NCBI GenBank assembly: GCA_035079385.1
Contig: JAVHKY010000052.1
Coordinates: forward strand, 4,464,001 to 4,528,000
DNA from: Aspidiotus rigidus
Lineage: Eukaryota; Arthropoda; Insecta; Hemiptera; Diaspididae
Reading direction: 5' to 3'
DNA: 64,000 nt
The translations under genes were made by a program, and so were the position numbers. Below, one piece after another: positions 44,837-56,268 of this stretch. The notes under the pieces were generated by a model. The model saw nothing but the letters and a program-made list of their open reading frames with translations. It was not told the origin of the DNA and searched no databases. Each line of letters starts with the position of its first letter. Positions within the stretch are counted from its first letter, which is position 1.

Positions 44837-45775
44837 GTTCGGCGACATTTTTCCGACACAAAGTTCTTCCGACACTGCATATTACCGACGTTGAAATATT
44901 CCGACACGACGATTCACTGAAATTTTTTTCCTACCGTACTTCCTTCCGACAAAGATTTTTTTGAACTCTTCCGACAAAGACTTCTATAATTATATTATTA
45001 CATTGACCTGAGAAGAACGCAGAGTACTTTTAATGCGATGAATGTTTTTACGGCGAAAAAGAAATAACATTAAAGTGAGGGAAATTCTCTATCCCCCTGA
45101 GGTACTCCAACGTGTTCAAGTTTTTGTACTCTGTTGCGATCTGTTCTTGTCGTTCTTGCAGGTCGCGCCACTTTTTGTCAGGTGCGTATTTAACTTTTTT
45201 GGCTAATGCAAACTCCTGAATGTATATTTCGACGTCTTTTGAAATTCCACGATAGCGGAGTATAAATCGGGATGGTCTGTGCCCACTATTTGGCGGAAAC
45301 GATTGTACCAGCCCTCGCATCAGCATCACCATCATGTTTGTCGTCATCTTCTTCGCGGTGCTGACCATTGTTATCGGAATCGTACAGTTAGAACTGCTCG
45401 CCAATAAGCGTCTTTTTGTAGGCATCTGGAACATCTTGTAGGTCAGCCAACGTGATAGGGTTTTCAGGCGTGTTTGCCTTACGGGCACGCTGAATTCGCC
45501 GAACAAGAGCTGGCTGCTGAGGGAGCTGGCTCAGGACTTCTGGTTCGACGCCCAGTAGTTCACATCTCAGCATCTGGACTGGTCGTTCTTCCGGATGGTC
45601 TTCTGCGTGTCTCTCAAGACGGGAAGTAAATATCAGCGCCTCATTCTCGGCGACGCGACATTTGGAGGATGAGAGTGTGAAGGTTCAAAATACTTTCAAA
45701 AAATGCAAGGCACACATATTCTGTGTTGGAAAAATGTCGCGTCGGAAAAACGCTGTCGAAAAAATGTCGTACAAC
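44837..45775 (-). mobile_element. Probable Mutator-like (MULE) deletion derivative
   Basis: The ends GTTCGGCGACATTTTTCCGA and, reversed, GTTGTACGACATTTTTTCGA are similar inverted repeats built from ACATTTTTCCGAC units. The minus strand at 45573-45388 encodes RRIQRARKANTPENP and LADLQDVPDAYKKTL, like the segment before the MULE transposase core. 45200-45048 encodes a C-terminal-looking piece. The catalytic middle is absent. No clear 8-9 bp target duplication was found, so the assignment is tentative. Confidence 0.45.
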
Positions 45776-45834
45776 CAGTACCACAAATGGTTTCATGGTT
45801 GTTCTTGAGTGCATGAGTGAGGCAGGAGGGTGTA

Positions 45835-46596
45835 TTAGTGAAAGAATGAAGATATAAGAGTTGGGGCAGGAGAAAAGTGGTCAACTGTTAAATTGTCTTG
45901 TTGGCAGTAGGGGCAAGATGGAAGGGTTAGGATGGGTTGCTTAGTTATGTAAGAGTGAGTAATTTTTGCGTGGCCAATTCTTAGACGGGAAAGAATAACT
46001 TCTTCTCGTCTTTTGTCCCTGATGGAGGATGACCAGGGGACGACGATTTTCCTAATACGATGGAGTTTGTTGTTCGATTGATGTTGCCAAAGTGTGTTCC
46101 ATGATTGGGTAATGAGTGAACGGTAGTAATTTCTCCAGTCTAGAGATGGTATACGGTAATTATTACTTATTTGGTCGAAAGAGGTAGATTGTTTAGCGGC
46201 TTGACCAACGGCATTATGTTGAGGCATGCCAATGTGTCCGGGAATCCGTATAAAGATTATTTGGTTGTTCATCAAGTTTAGAGTATGAAGTGTGAGAAAA
46301 ATGCGTTGAACGATTGGATTGGAGTTGTATGCATCTGAAAGGGAATTAAGAGAAGAGAGATAGTCATTGAGGAGAAGGAATTCGCCGTTCGGGGGAAGTT
46401 GGGAGAGGTGGGAGAAACAGGTAAGTATGCCCGTAAGTCCCGCTGTAAATATGGAAGCTATGTTGAGGATGCGTTCCGAAAATATTTTCCAGTCAATAGA
46501 GTATGCGTACGTTTCTTTATTAGACGTTTTAGACCCATCAGAGAGGTAGAGTGTGTAGTGAGGGTATTCTTGAAGTAATTTTGTGATTACTTGCAT
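45835..46596 (-). pseudogene. LINE RNase H domain and Cys/His knuckle
   Basis: HYTLYLSDGSKTSNKETYAY begins an RNase H fold (first Asp in SDGS). PNGEFLLLNDYLSSL carries the region with the second acidic residues, FIRIPGHIGMPQHNAVGQAA carries the PGH and NxxxDxxA-like block (Val for Asp), and SRLRIGHAKITHSYI with CPYCQQDNLTVDHF ends it. Such domains are found in I-like LINEs. The last residues are out of frame with the expected His-x4-Cys. Confidence 0.8.
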
Positions 46597-47113
46597 ACAA
46601 GTAGTTTTGTCGTATTTGGGAATTGCTGTGAGATGGGGATGTAGTTTGGGTTGAGGGAGAGTCCAAGGGGGTTAAGTTATATGAATGGGTTCCAAGGGGT
46701 CCGCTGTGAATGATTTATTAAGCTAGTGATGAAATTGAAGACGTACATGTTTTGTGGAGAGTTGACTGTTGTTAACATGAAAGATTCATCTAAAAATTGG
46801 AAGTTGCGGAAATTGGAAGACAGAAAATAAAAAGTTTGAGATTAGGGTGAGTCTACAAAAGTGGAGAAGGAGTTCTGCTGCCTCTGGGCATAGGCTAAGT
46901 TTGAATCTAGTACGGTAAGCTCCCAGGGCAATCCTGAGCGAGAATGTTTGGATGGGGTTAAGTCAGGTGAGAACAGTTTTGTTGGCTAAGTTATAAATTG
47001 GGGCACCATAGTCTAATTTTGTGCGGAAGAGGCTTCTATAAAGTTGGAGGAGTAATTTTTGATTGCATCCTTTCGGGAGATGAGAATTTTAAAGTATTTA
47101 GAGCGCGTGTGCA

Positions 47114-48494
47114 CAGTGGCGGCGCTAGATGTTTGTGCGCCGGTGGCTCACCATGATTTTGGCGCCTTTTACTTCGAAGTATAAATTTCAAATTAGTGCC
47201 ATTCTTCTTCTTTTCAATCTGAATAAAATCGATGAAACGTTCAACTGTTTTCACTTCAGAGCCTTTTATGTCCACATAACGAATTATCTCACTCATTTGT
47301 TCTTTATGGGATATATCTGGCGTACAGTCAAAAATAATTGCGTAATATTTTGCTTTTCCAATTTCTTCTATAATTTCTTGTCTAACAGATGACCCTAAAA
47401 GAGAGATAAATTCATTTTGAATATCATGCGACAGGTACTTTGTAGAGTAAGGGTTATTTTTATAGTGTTCAAGATGAGTAGCCATGGTTGGATAGTAATG
47501 GCTGATAATTTTACAAAGACCTAGAAATACACCGCTACCTGATTGACCAATACATTCGCGATGACCCCGCAACGGCAGATTATTTTGGGCGCAAAACATG
47601 ATTATATCCAATAAGGTCTTTAAAATATCTCTCCATCGATCTTGTTCACGTCGCGTAAGTGATACATTTTGGCATTAAGTTGAGGCCTGATAAGAGACCT
47701 TTCCATTTAACATAATTTTGCATATGGTCGTCTGAATTTTCATGTTTAGGTATTGCTGGATTAAGATGTTTCCAATCTGTAAACCCTGTCGTTCTATCAA
47801 CAAGGCTACTCAGTCCCGAAGCTGTACGATTGGTGGGGAATATAATGCATGGAAAACAATACAAAGCTTTGCTTTCAGATCCGTACAAAAGCCAGTCTCT
47901 AGTACACTGCTCACCATTAGGCAAAGTCCTATAGAACCAAGAGGGGTCGAATGTTCTTCCAGATTTCGCCGATTTAGAAAATTCTTCTTCATCGATAATT
48001 CTATGGATGGGTCGCATACCATGCTCAATCAGAGTACATCTTATTCGATCTGTAATTGTTGACGGCCAAGAACGTGGTTCGTCAAAATTTGTAATTGTCT
48101 CTGTTTTTGGGACTGGATCTACGCACCCTGTATCTTTTTCCAGAGCACTAGTAGAAGTAGTAGGTTCACGCTCACATTCAGAATATGAGGAAGTAGATAA
48201 ACACTCATTAGTTGACGCACCTTCATCCTCATTGCTCATTTCCACTGATGTGGGGAATGTATCAGCTTTTTCACCTTCTGCTTCACCCAACTTTGGCTTC
48301 AAGAACATAAGAAGTTGTTTGGCACTTTTCTCGTCTGCCTTCGTCCGTTCCTCTCGTTGTTTTTCAAATTCCCAACCTGATTTTTTCTTCTTTACAGATG
48401 AAAATGTTGAAGACTTCGATGTAGATGTTGGAGATCGTTTCCGTTTCTTCGTTTTTGCTCTTTCAGCAGATAGTTCATCCATTTCAAACCACAA
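47114..48494 (-). pseudogene. hAT transposase with TTF-type zinc finger and DUF4371, truncated
   Basis: The minus strand from 48494 encodes a Ser/Lys-rich N-terminus, then a TTF-type finger (DPSWFYRTLP, LYCFPCIIF, FTDWKHL, H-x3-H spacing). A frameshift near 47645 follows, then RWRDILKTLLDIIMFCAQNN, LRGHRE and YYAIIFDCTPDISHKEQ (DUF4371-like, with a catalytic Asp). After FIDFI near 47222 the family sense stops: the rest of the core and the dimerisation region are deleted, and the frame reads on through the inverted repeat into the LINE. Confidence 0.85.
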
Positions 48495-48951
48495 GAAATA
48501 TACTAATCTTCAAAATGCTCTAAAAAACTGTCAAGAACAGTCGAAGCCCGTATTCTTTTAATTTATGAAAAAATCAAGAACGACTCGACGAGAAATTGAT
48601 AAGACCAACTGACCAAAGAACTGAAAGTTTGAAGATTGATATAGGAGCAGTGTTAAACACGTATTTTCCTGTCCTTATTACTCATCAAAACTAATGTAGA
48701 ATGTACAACAACGCTATACAAACGTTGTGTGTAAGATAAAGAGTAGCAGTACATTTTCGTTTTTTTTCTCTCTTCTCTTTCTGGTTCTGCGCTATTTTCT
48801 TATTTTCATTCTTTTTTTTTCCTCCATTTCGATAGTAATTTTTTTCCTGTAATTCCGCGCTCTTTCTCCTCGTTTTTGGCGCCTATTATGGCGCCTTTCT
48901 AAACAAACAGGTAGGCTCGGGCCTACCTGCCACCCACTAGCGCCGCCACTG
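47114..48951 (-). mobile_element. hAT transposon, internally deleted
   Basis: Ends CAGTGGCGGCGCTAG and CTAGCGCCGCCACTG are perfect 15-bp inverted repeats, flanked by the 8-bp target duplication CGTGTGCA (47106-47113 and 48952-48959). At 1838 bp it is too short for a full hAT transposase gene. It sits inside the RT of the LINE, whose sense resumes on both sides. Confidence 0.93.
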
Positions 48952-48959
48952 CGTGTGCA

Positions 48960-49750
48960 TTTGGCTTTGAGGGGTTTAACGTATTGGGCCGAGTAAGTTT
49001 TTCATCAAAGTGTAAGCCGAGAAGTTTGCCGTAGTTTTGTGATGGAATTTCAAAGTTTTGTAAAATGAGGGGAGGGATGGATGGGGTTTCTTTTCTTGAA
49101 AATGACTGAATATGTTTTTGAAGCAGAGAATCTAAATCCCTTTTTTAATGTCCATGTAGTAATTGAATTAAGAGTTTCCTGGAGGAGTCTGACGGCCCTC
49201 TGGGTGTTAGCAGAGCAGATGGAGATGTTAATATAATCGTCGGTAAAAAAAAAAAACGCTGTGTGAGGGGAGGATTGACATGTGAGGTGATATCATTGAT
49301 AGCTATTAAGAATAGAAGAACTCTGAAAACTTCACCTTGGGGGACTCAATTTTGTACCGAAAGAGGAAGGGTGCTATATTATTGATTCTTACTAAAAGAG
49401 TTCTGTTGTTGAGAAAGGTTTTTAGTATATTTGGAAGGTGGCCTTGGAGACTGGTACGGATAGGATATCTTCAGACCCGAGAAAACGCTTTTTGGAGGTC
49501 GAGTATAGAGAAGATTTGTTGGTGGATGCATCGTTGATTTGGGATTGATGATCGAAAAGAGGTTGTATAGTGTTCTGTCCTTTTCTGAAACCGTATTGGA
49601 AGGAAGAGAGGATGTTGTGTATTGATTCTAAATACCACAGGAGTCTTTCGTTCAGTATTTTTCGGAATAGTTTACCAAGTACACTGGAGAGGGCTACAAC
49701 GCGGTATGAGACTGGACGTTGAAGACCAAATTTTATTAAAGACTCAAGGC
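48960..49750 (-). pseudogene. LINE reverse transcriptase, degraded part upstream of the hAT insertion
   Basis: On the minus strand, sense such as ILDLQKAFSRVRRYP and LPNILKTFLNNRT (about 49500-49390), then a block ending KLLGLHFDEKL near 48990, matches an I/Jockey-type RT in several frames. The active-site FADD box is not intact. The 5' part is missing beyond about 49750. Confidence 0.55.
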
Positions 49751-50475
49751 AAATCAGTTATTGTATCCCAGCCCTACCTTGAGCCTACTATTCTCATATA
49801 TAGTTAAAAACTTATCAAGTCCTAGAGTCCCCAAAATACCCAGTTCAAGCAGTCCAAGATTAAAGGCAATATGGAAAATTCGGAAATTTGAACTCTATAT
49901 TTATGATAAGAACGTAATTTTCTCCAACCTCGAGATTATCTTATATAAATAAACAAGTACCACATGAAAACTTTCTTGTACCTATGGATAATATTTGACG
50001 GAGTCGTTTTTGAAATGCACGTATGTAGGTATGAATATGCTTGCATATTTTTGTAACGCTGGCACTCCCAGACAGAATAGGTAGTCGTGGTTGTTATAAG
50101 AGATTAGAATAGAGATAGCGAGTGTCAGTTAATTCACGTTTTGTACGTGTAGTTGAAATATCGTTCAATAGAGACTCGGTAGCAGGAAAGACAAAGGTCT
50201 TCGGATCAATAGAGACCTGTTGCCGAGAAAGACGAAGTTCGATTCTTATATATATAGTCAGACTATTTGACCTAAAGCCGTAGGAGCATGCAATGACGCA
50301 TTCACGCGTACCTCGCACCCGAGTATCCGAATCCGACGCTTTGTTTGTATTTTTACTACTGAACTCCTATCATGTGAATTGTTGTTGTGTCTTGCATACG
50401 TTCAAAATTAAAGTTTTCAAATTTTCACACTACTTTTTTCTTCCGATACCTGCTGTATTTGTTTTACGGTTTCAG
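49751..50475 (+). other. Upstream flank of host gene copy B
   Basis: No supported gene. 50386-50475 matches the sequence before exon 1 in copy A; to the left there is no counterpart in the window. An imperfect inverted repeat around TCAATAGAGAC and ACAAAGGTCTTC lies near 50165-50235. A promoter or 5' exon of the host gene could lie here, but I see no decisive signal. Confidence 0.35.
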
Positions 50476-50476
50476 G

Positions 50477-50597
50477 ATGTACGCAGCTTCATCTTATCTG
50501 CCAGAGGTACCCGAGTCCTTAATTGAGGAGAACGGGCATGTCAATAGTGTGCACATGACTTTTCTCAAGGATGAGATAGTCACATCTAATAAGCTTT
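50477..50597 (+). CDS. Host gene copy B, coding exon 1
   Basis: Counterpart of 921-1041 with the same acceptor, ATG and GTGAGT donor and the same length (121 bp). Reads MYAASSYLPEVPESLIEENG; changes from copy A include P to L, Q to E, T to S, Y to N, I to M, M to T and TF to IV. Confidence 0.7.
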
Positions 50598-52790
50598 GTG
50601 AGTAAATATTCAATTTTAACTCATGAATTATCTCTATAATTCTTCTCCCCTAAATACAAAGATGTATTAATTGTATTGGGTTCGTGCACAGAGTAAACCA
50701 AGTTCATCTAAGAGAGCTCGAGACACGGGCATCATCCTTAGGCGAATTCTAAACTACGAATTTGGATGAATCATACTCTCAATAATATGCGTTGTGTACA
50801 GCTGTATGCAGAGCTTGACGCGCACTCAAGGCGTTAGGCGAGCCTAAACTACAAATTTGGATGATGCCTGTAATTATTAACGATATAGGTGGTGTAGCAA
50901 AGACGACCTCTGTCTGTGATGGGTTTGTGCCAGAGGCTCGTGCTTGTTCTACAAGTCACAAACCAGCCAGTAGATTGAATTATCGCGACGTCAGTCATTG
51001 TAAACTCCCTAACAACAACGCGCGAACACACTTCAAAAACCCTTCAATGTGATCGATTATTCCTTTCTTGGTTCTATCACATTATCGATTCTCATAAGAA
51101 ATACACTGGAACGTTTCGATCATACGTTCAAATTGAAAAACCAGAAATAAATAAGCGATTGCGTAATTATAAGTATTCAGAAGTAGGAAGTTCTCAAGTA
51201 TTTGAAAATGTACCTGCGGCTCTTTATTTATTTCTGGTTTTCAAATTTGAACGTTAGATCAAAACATTCCCGTGTATTTCTTATTATGGAGCATTTTTTT
51301 GTTTAAATGAACGAAGTTTGTAATTTAGGGTAAAGTTGACGATTTTAACGAGCTGTAGGGTATGTCGGGGTAAACGGATGTGGAGCTTGTGACGTCACGA
51401 TAATTCAGTCTGTTACAGTAGCTTTTCTTTTCTTCAGTGTACCGATTGTTGTTCAACGACCTTTCAATGTTGATGTGATATTGATTACTAATTTTATTGT
51501 TCTAGTATTCATTTTAGAGAAGAGTACTGCTTCTGCACTGATACGCAGATTTGGTACAAATCAATCTTATAGCCTCGCAATTATTCTGACGAGTAAAATT
51601 TCAGTTGTAACAGTGACAGATAACCATCACAAGTTAAATCCATCTCTATTTAGTAATTTTTGTGGAATATTTACGTCACATATGGTAAAGCACTACAATT
51701 TAAAACTTCTCCGATGCTCTGATTAGTTATTTGTTGATACATTACGGTACCATCACAAAGGTCATAAAATGTTTTTTTCAATGTACCGGTAACGCAATTT
51801 TTCACCACGATGAAGTTGAGAAGTGGGAGAAAGATAACTTTGTAACCCGCACTAATTTCCAATGAACAATTACAGCGCGTAATATTAATTAACAGTGAAA
51901 TTTTTGAATTAGTATATCAGCAAAATGACGATACATTTATGTAGGCAGCGAGGAAACGTCCTAACTTCCGCTGTCATCAAACCGTTACCCCGCGGTCCAC
52001 ATTAATACATTCCCATTTTGATACTCTTACATGAAAAACACTATAGAAAGTATCCAAGCTGATGAACGTTGTATTACAAGGAGAAGGGAAAGTTGCATCG
52101 AATGCACAAGACTTTTTTCTCGTTTCAGAAAACAAGCATCTACGCAAGCTCGGGTATCTCTAAACATGAATAGAGTATAGCCTATGAACGAGCCGACAAA
52201 AAATTTCTATGAATAAATGCTAGATCTTTTCAGCTTGTTTTCCAAAATAATCTGGCTTTGGCCTCAGACTTTCAGCTTTCCAACCCTGCTTGATAGTACT
52301 CTCTTCTCTTTTCAGAAGTTTGTTCTCAATTGTTACAACAATAGGTACTCACCTCTTTTCTCGACAGCAAGTTTCATCTATTTCCTATAACAGAAAAACA
52401 AACTCGCAACAATAAACTACTTGTTGATCCTTTCAATTTCCCTTGCCAGTTGATTAATCATCATCATCTACTACAAGCATCAGAATCAGCTTTTTCACAA
52501 ACTATTTTCCAAATTTCCGTTGCTCCTCGTTTTACTTACTCATTCACAATTGAAGGGTTAGCCGGAAAGAGGGCAATTTTTGTCGTATCAAGGTTTCCCA
52601 AAATGGATTTAAAGTTTGCCAACGATAGAAAATATAGAAAATGATATTGTGTATACCAAAATTTATATAGAATTTGTAGAGTGGTTCTTCAACTATATTT
52701 TCGTGAAAAAATTTTACAAAAAAGTGTAATGTAACCCGAGGAAATACGCAATTTAAAAGACCTTGAAAATGCCCTTTTTCCATAGAACTA
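50598..52790 (+). other. Intron 1 of copy B, left part
   Basis: Matches 1042-2861 plus 9517-9890, with the Copia site empty. Intron 1 in full runs to 56125 (5.5 kb against 11.9 kb in copy A). No gene seen. Confidence 0.55.
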
Positions 52791-52925
52791 CAGTCTGTTC
52801 CACGAGAGTTTGGTATTATAAATCACGGGGAACCCGCATTCCATTCGCATTCCGTAACGTAAAATAAGCGTGAGTGACGTGGGTTGCCTATCGTTTATAA
52901 TACCAAACTCTCGTGGAACAGACTG
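52791..52925. mobile_element. Tc1/mariner-type MITE, private to copy B
   Basis: 135 bp with perfect 32-bp inverted ends (start CAGTCTGTTCCACGAGAGTT), flanked by TA on both sides (52789-52790, 52926-52927). Copy A has a single TA at the matching site, so this is a clean empty-site comparison. No coding capacity. Confidence 0.93.
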
Positions 52926-54494
52926 TAGTCTTGACGGCACAAAAAGTATCTTTGAGAACGGAAAACGATGTAGAAACGTGACGAATTCGTTCTGTACACA
53001 CACATGAGAATATCTGCGGATATTCTGTGCTCAACAACCATTTAGTGCCAAGGGCGGGAATATTTTACATATGCTGCTCAGCTGCTACCCTAGAACACTA
53101 GTAGGAAAACCTTTGACTATATACCTCTTATGGACTGAGCTAAAACGACGTCTACCCGTAGAAAGATATGATAAGAAATAAGATGCGGAGGACTCGAAAT
53201 AAGCGACGCGGTTGATTGCGGAGGGAGAAGAAGCTGTTACTCCTCCGCGCACTCACCCGCGCTGTCTACGTTGGAGTTCTCCGCACGCTATACATATTTC
53301 CACGCTCGTTCAACATTGCAGTATATGGACGAAGCTCAGTCCTTAAGAGGTATATAGTCAAAGCGGAAAAACCCGAGTTGAGTGTTCTATTTGCTTCTCT
53401 AACTCACTCTACTGAGCGTTTTTGTTCTCATAAATTTCAGAACTGATAGTTTGGAAGTTGTAGAATCCGAAAACGCGATCTCCGGAAAAAGGTAAATTTC
53501 CTGGGAATCGCCTTTACTTCGACTAGCCCTTCAATTGCGACAAATAGGAGAGCTGAGATAGGAAGCTCGATAAAAACACAAAATACGCTCTACTCTGAAT
53601 ACGATCATCATAGCTCGATATCGATTATGTGGTTAAATAAAGTTAAGCGCAATGATCATTCATTTAGATACTCTGCTCTATCGCTTCAATACTCTAATTG
53701 TATAATATTGTTCAACGAATTTGAAGAATTCATCTCTCATCAGTTTGATTCTATTCATTAAAACCAAACACCTACCTAACAACTCGAGTAGGTACAACAA
53801 AAATATCGAATGGAAAGGCGTAATACCTACCGTCTCAAATAGTACCTAGGTACGTTATAATACGATATGTATCATTTCTATACAACAAAACCTGTAAATT
53901 TTACGCTCGAATATTATCCTTTGCTGGAATAAATATTACATCCGGTGTTCCTTTGTTCCACCATTTTATATGATAGATAATAAATCATAAAATCCATGAT
54001 TTGGAATCTTCGATTACATGTGGATCACTTTTTTGCAATTTGCGCTCACTCCTGTTCAGGTTCTAGTAATTCACAATTCTTATTGTAAGATATTTGGATC
54101 TCAAATTCTTAACGTGAAGGAGGCGATCTCTACATTTACTGTAGTGGCAATCTGTTGAAGCTTGTTTTTAAAGGATGACAATTTTAAAGAAGTTACTCAA
54201 ATAACCTGGAAATGAATTCATCTAAAAGAAAGTCAAAAGAGCTAAAACTTTCGTTCTTTACATTTTTTACAAAAAATTATGATTTGGAGTGGTACAGGGA
54301 GTGGTATAATCAATTTTATTAACATTGCGCCTAGTATGTGATCAAATACAAAATAGTTATCCCCTTGCTTAACACCAGCGACCAGTGCCAACGACAGCAA
54401 CACTCACGGCGGTTAAAATGCGAATTCCGTAGACGTATAAAATAAAGTTACAATTTTGAACATTCAAATATTCAATCAAATGAAATTTTAATAA

Positions 54495-55041
54495 TTTGGA
54501 CTGGGCATATTGTAGGTTGCGCCAGCGTCGACAGTTTCTTAAATGTAATTTATGGGAAATAGAAAATTGCTCTGATTTAATTGAAAATCAAGTCACCTTA
54601 TAGGAAATTTTTTAATTTTTTGCCTTTCCAATTTGGTTGTCTGTGTTTTTCTCTTCGCAATTGCTCTGTTCTGAGTTATTTGAAAAAAAATTGGAAATCA
54701 GTGACGTGCGATGAGAAAAGGATGCTCATTGCCCGCTGACAGGAAAACCATTTCTTTCTGATTAGACGTCCAATCAGAGAGAAATGGTGTTCCTGCGCGA
54801 ATGGGCAATGAGCATCCTTTTCTCATCGCACGTCACTGATTTCCAATTTTTTCTCAAATAACTCAGAACAGAGCAATTGCGAAGAGAAAAACACAGACAA
54901 TCAAATTGGAAGGTCAAAAAATTAAAAAATTTCCTATAAGGTGACTTGATTTTAATTAAATCAGAGCAATTTTCTATTTCCCATAAATTACATATAAGAA
55001 ACTGTCGACGCTGGCGCAACCTACAATATGCCAAGTCCAAA
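54495..55041. mobile_element. Foldback element, copy B (complete hairpin)
   Basis: 547 bp that folds on itself: about 260-bp arms from TTTGGACTGGGCATATTGTA to its mirror, with an inner hairpin near 54745-54790 (CCATTTCTTTCTGATT and AATCAGAGAGAAATGG). Copy A has the damaged form. Confidence 0.88.
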
Positions 55042-55217
55042 TACGCCGATCTTTGCAAACATTCAGGATAACAGACGCGACTGCGAGATGCTTTTCATTG
55101 TCTTGTTCTTCCCTGTATGGACTGAGTTATTGTGACGTCACAATTATCGATCTCATTGATGATGAAATCAATTTTGTCCATTTGGCATTTTGCTCCCATA
55201 AGGAATACATGTGGAGC

Positions 55218-55372
55218 CAGGGGTGCCGTGAGCTCCCTAGACCAATAAAGAAACCCCCTCAAACTTTAATTTCTTGTAGCTAAAAAAAAAAAATCGAATT
55301 ATAAAGGGCCCCCCTCCCCCTAAGACAAATAGGAAGAATTATCTTTATAAAAATGGCCTCACAGCACGCCTG
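55218..55372. mobile_element. hAT-type MITE, copy B
   Basis: Counterpart of 12084-12241 with a shorter A-run and one more mismatch in the right end (CACAGCACG). Confidence 0.5.
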
Positions 55373-56125
55373 GGAGCAGAGATCACTACGCTACCAATTA
55401 GATTTAAAAAATGATACGGTCAAGAGATTTTCTTTTCAAATAGGTAGCGAGAAGTTAATAAATTTAAAATTATGAACTTTTCTTTAAATTTTAACATCCC
55501 ATATTGAATTAATTCCATGGTCATCTTTGCTCCGCATGTATTTCTTATGGGGAGCAAAATACCAAATGGACATATTTTCAGCAGAATAGGTACTTCTGCT
55601 CACTCACACTTACGCATTTTGCACTCACAATCATGTTGCGTTATCACAAATAACACAATTAATTGTTTCCTTATTTGTGTAAACACCACAACAACGATAG
55701 GCCTAATGAGTATGGCAGGAAAATGCGAGCTGAATGCGAGATGACAAAGTGACTAATATGCAATACTGTATAAAAACAATATCTACTACTACAAATTCAC
55801 AAAATACAAACAAACTTAATAAATTACAAAAACAATCAACAACTCCTTCACTTTCTAACCCAAGCAGACCAGTGCTTACTTCGATTGTTGGAATTGAAAT
55901 CCCTATTCTTAATTCTTGCAACTGTGCTTCATTAGTTTCGTTATTAAGAGATCCGTTCTTCAAAAATGATTTGAGAAGCTACTGATCGCTCGATACCTAA
56001 CAATCAAAATAATGATCTACTAGCACATACTTATTGTCATATTAGTTACGTAGTTTTAGATCGATATCAATAATTATTTTGTCGCGTGAGTAATACCTAT
56101 GTCATCAGTTTTTATGTTTTTGTAG

Positions 56126-56268
56126 ATTTATATACGCTTGACGGGGATAACTCATACTACTACAAGCATCCACTTGATTATTCTAAAAATCAGCTGGAGT
56201 TCTACCTGAAATCCAAGCATGACGCTGATATCATGCTGTATAAATCAGGCAATGGTCCTTATTATACA
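56126..56268 (+). CDS. Host gene copy B, coding exon 2
   Basis: Counterpart of 12975-13117, same splice sites and length. Encodes LEFYLKSKHDADIMLYKSG and GPYYT. The change AHITL to ADIML restores Asp-Ala-Asp, nearer to the usual Methyltransf_FA pattern (Asp-Ala-His), so copy B may be closer to the ancestral domain there. Confidence 0.75.

Larger units (their letters stand above)
44661..49750 (-). mobile_element. I-like LINE with RNase H, 5'-truncated, carrying two nested DNA transposons
   Basis: Minus strand. The 3' tail (AAAT)n is at 44661-44680, preceded by a hairpin (CGAGCT ... AGCTCG, 44682-44715). RNase H is at 45835-46596. The end of the RT (SLFRTKLDYGAPIY, LRIALGAYRT) lies at 46900-47100 and continues at 48960-49750 beyond the hAT insertion. 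Removing the inserts 44837-45775 and 47114-48951 leaves about 2.3 kb of collinear LINE sequence. Confidence 0.75.

Noticed and set aside
50094..50318. Minus-strand frame upstream of copy B
   Set aside because: No domain and no counterpart; overlaps an imperfect inverted repeat.
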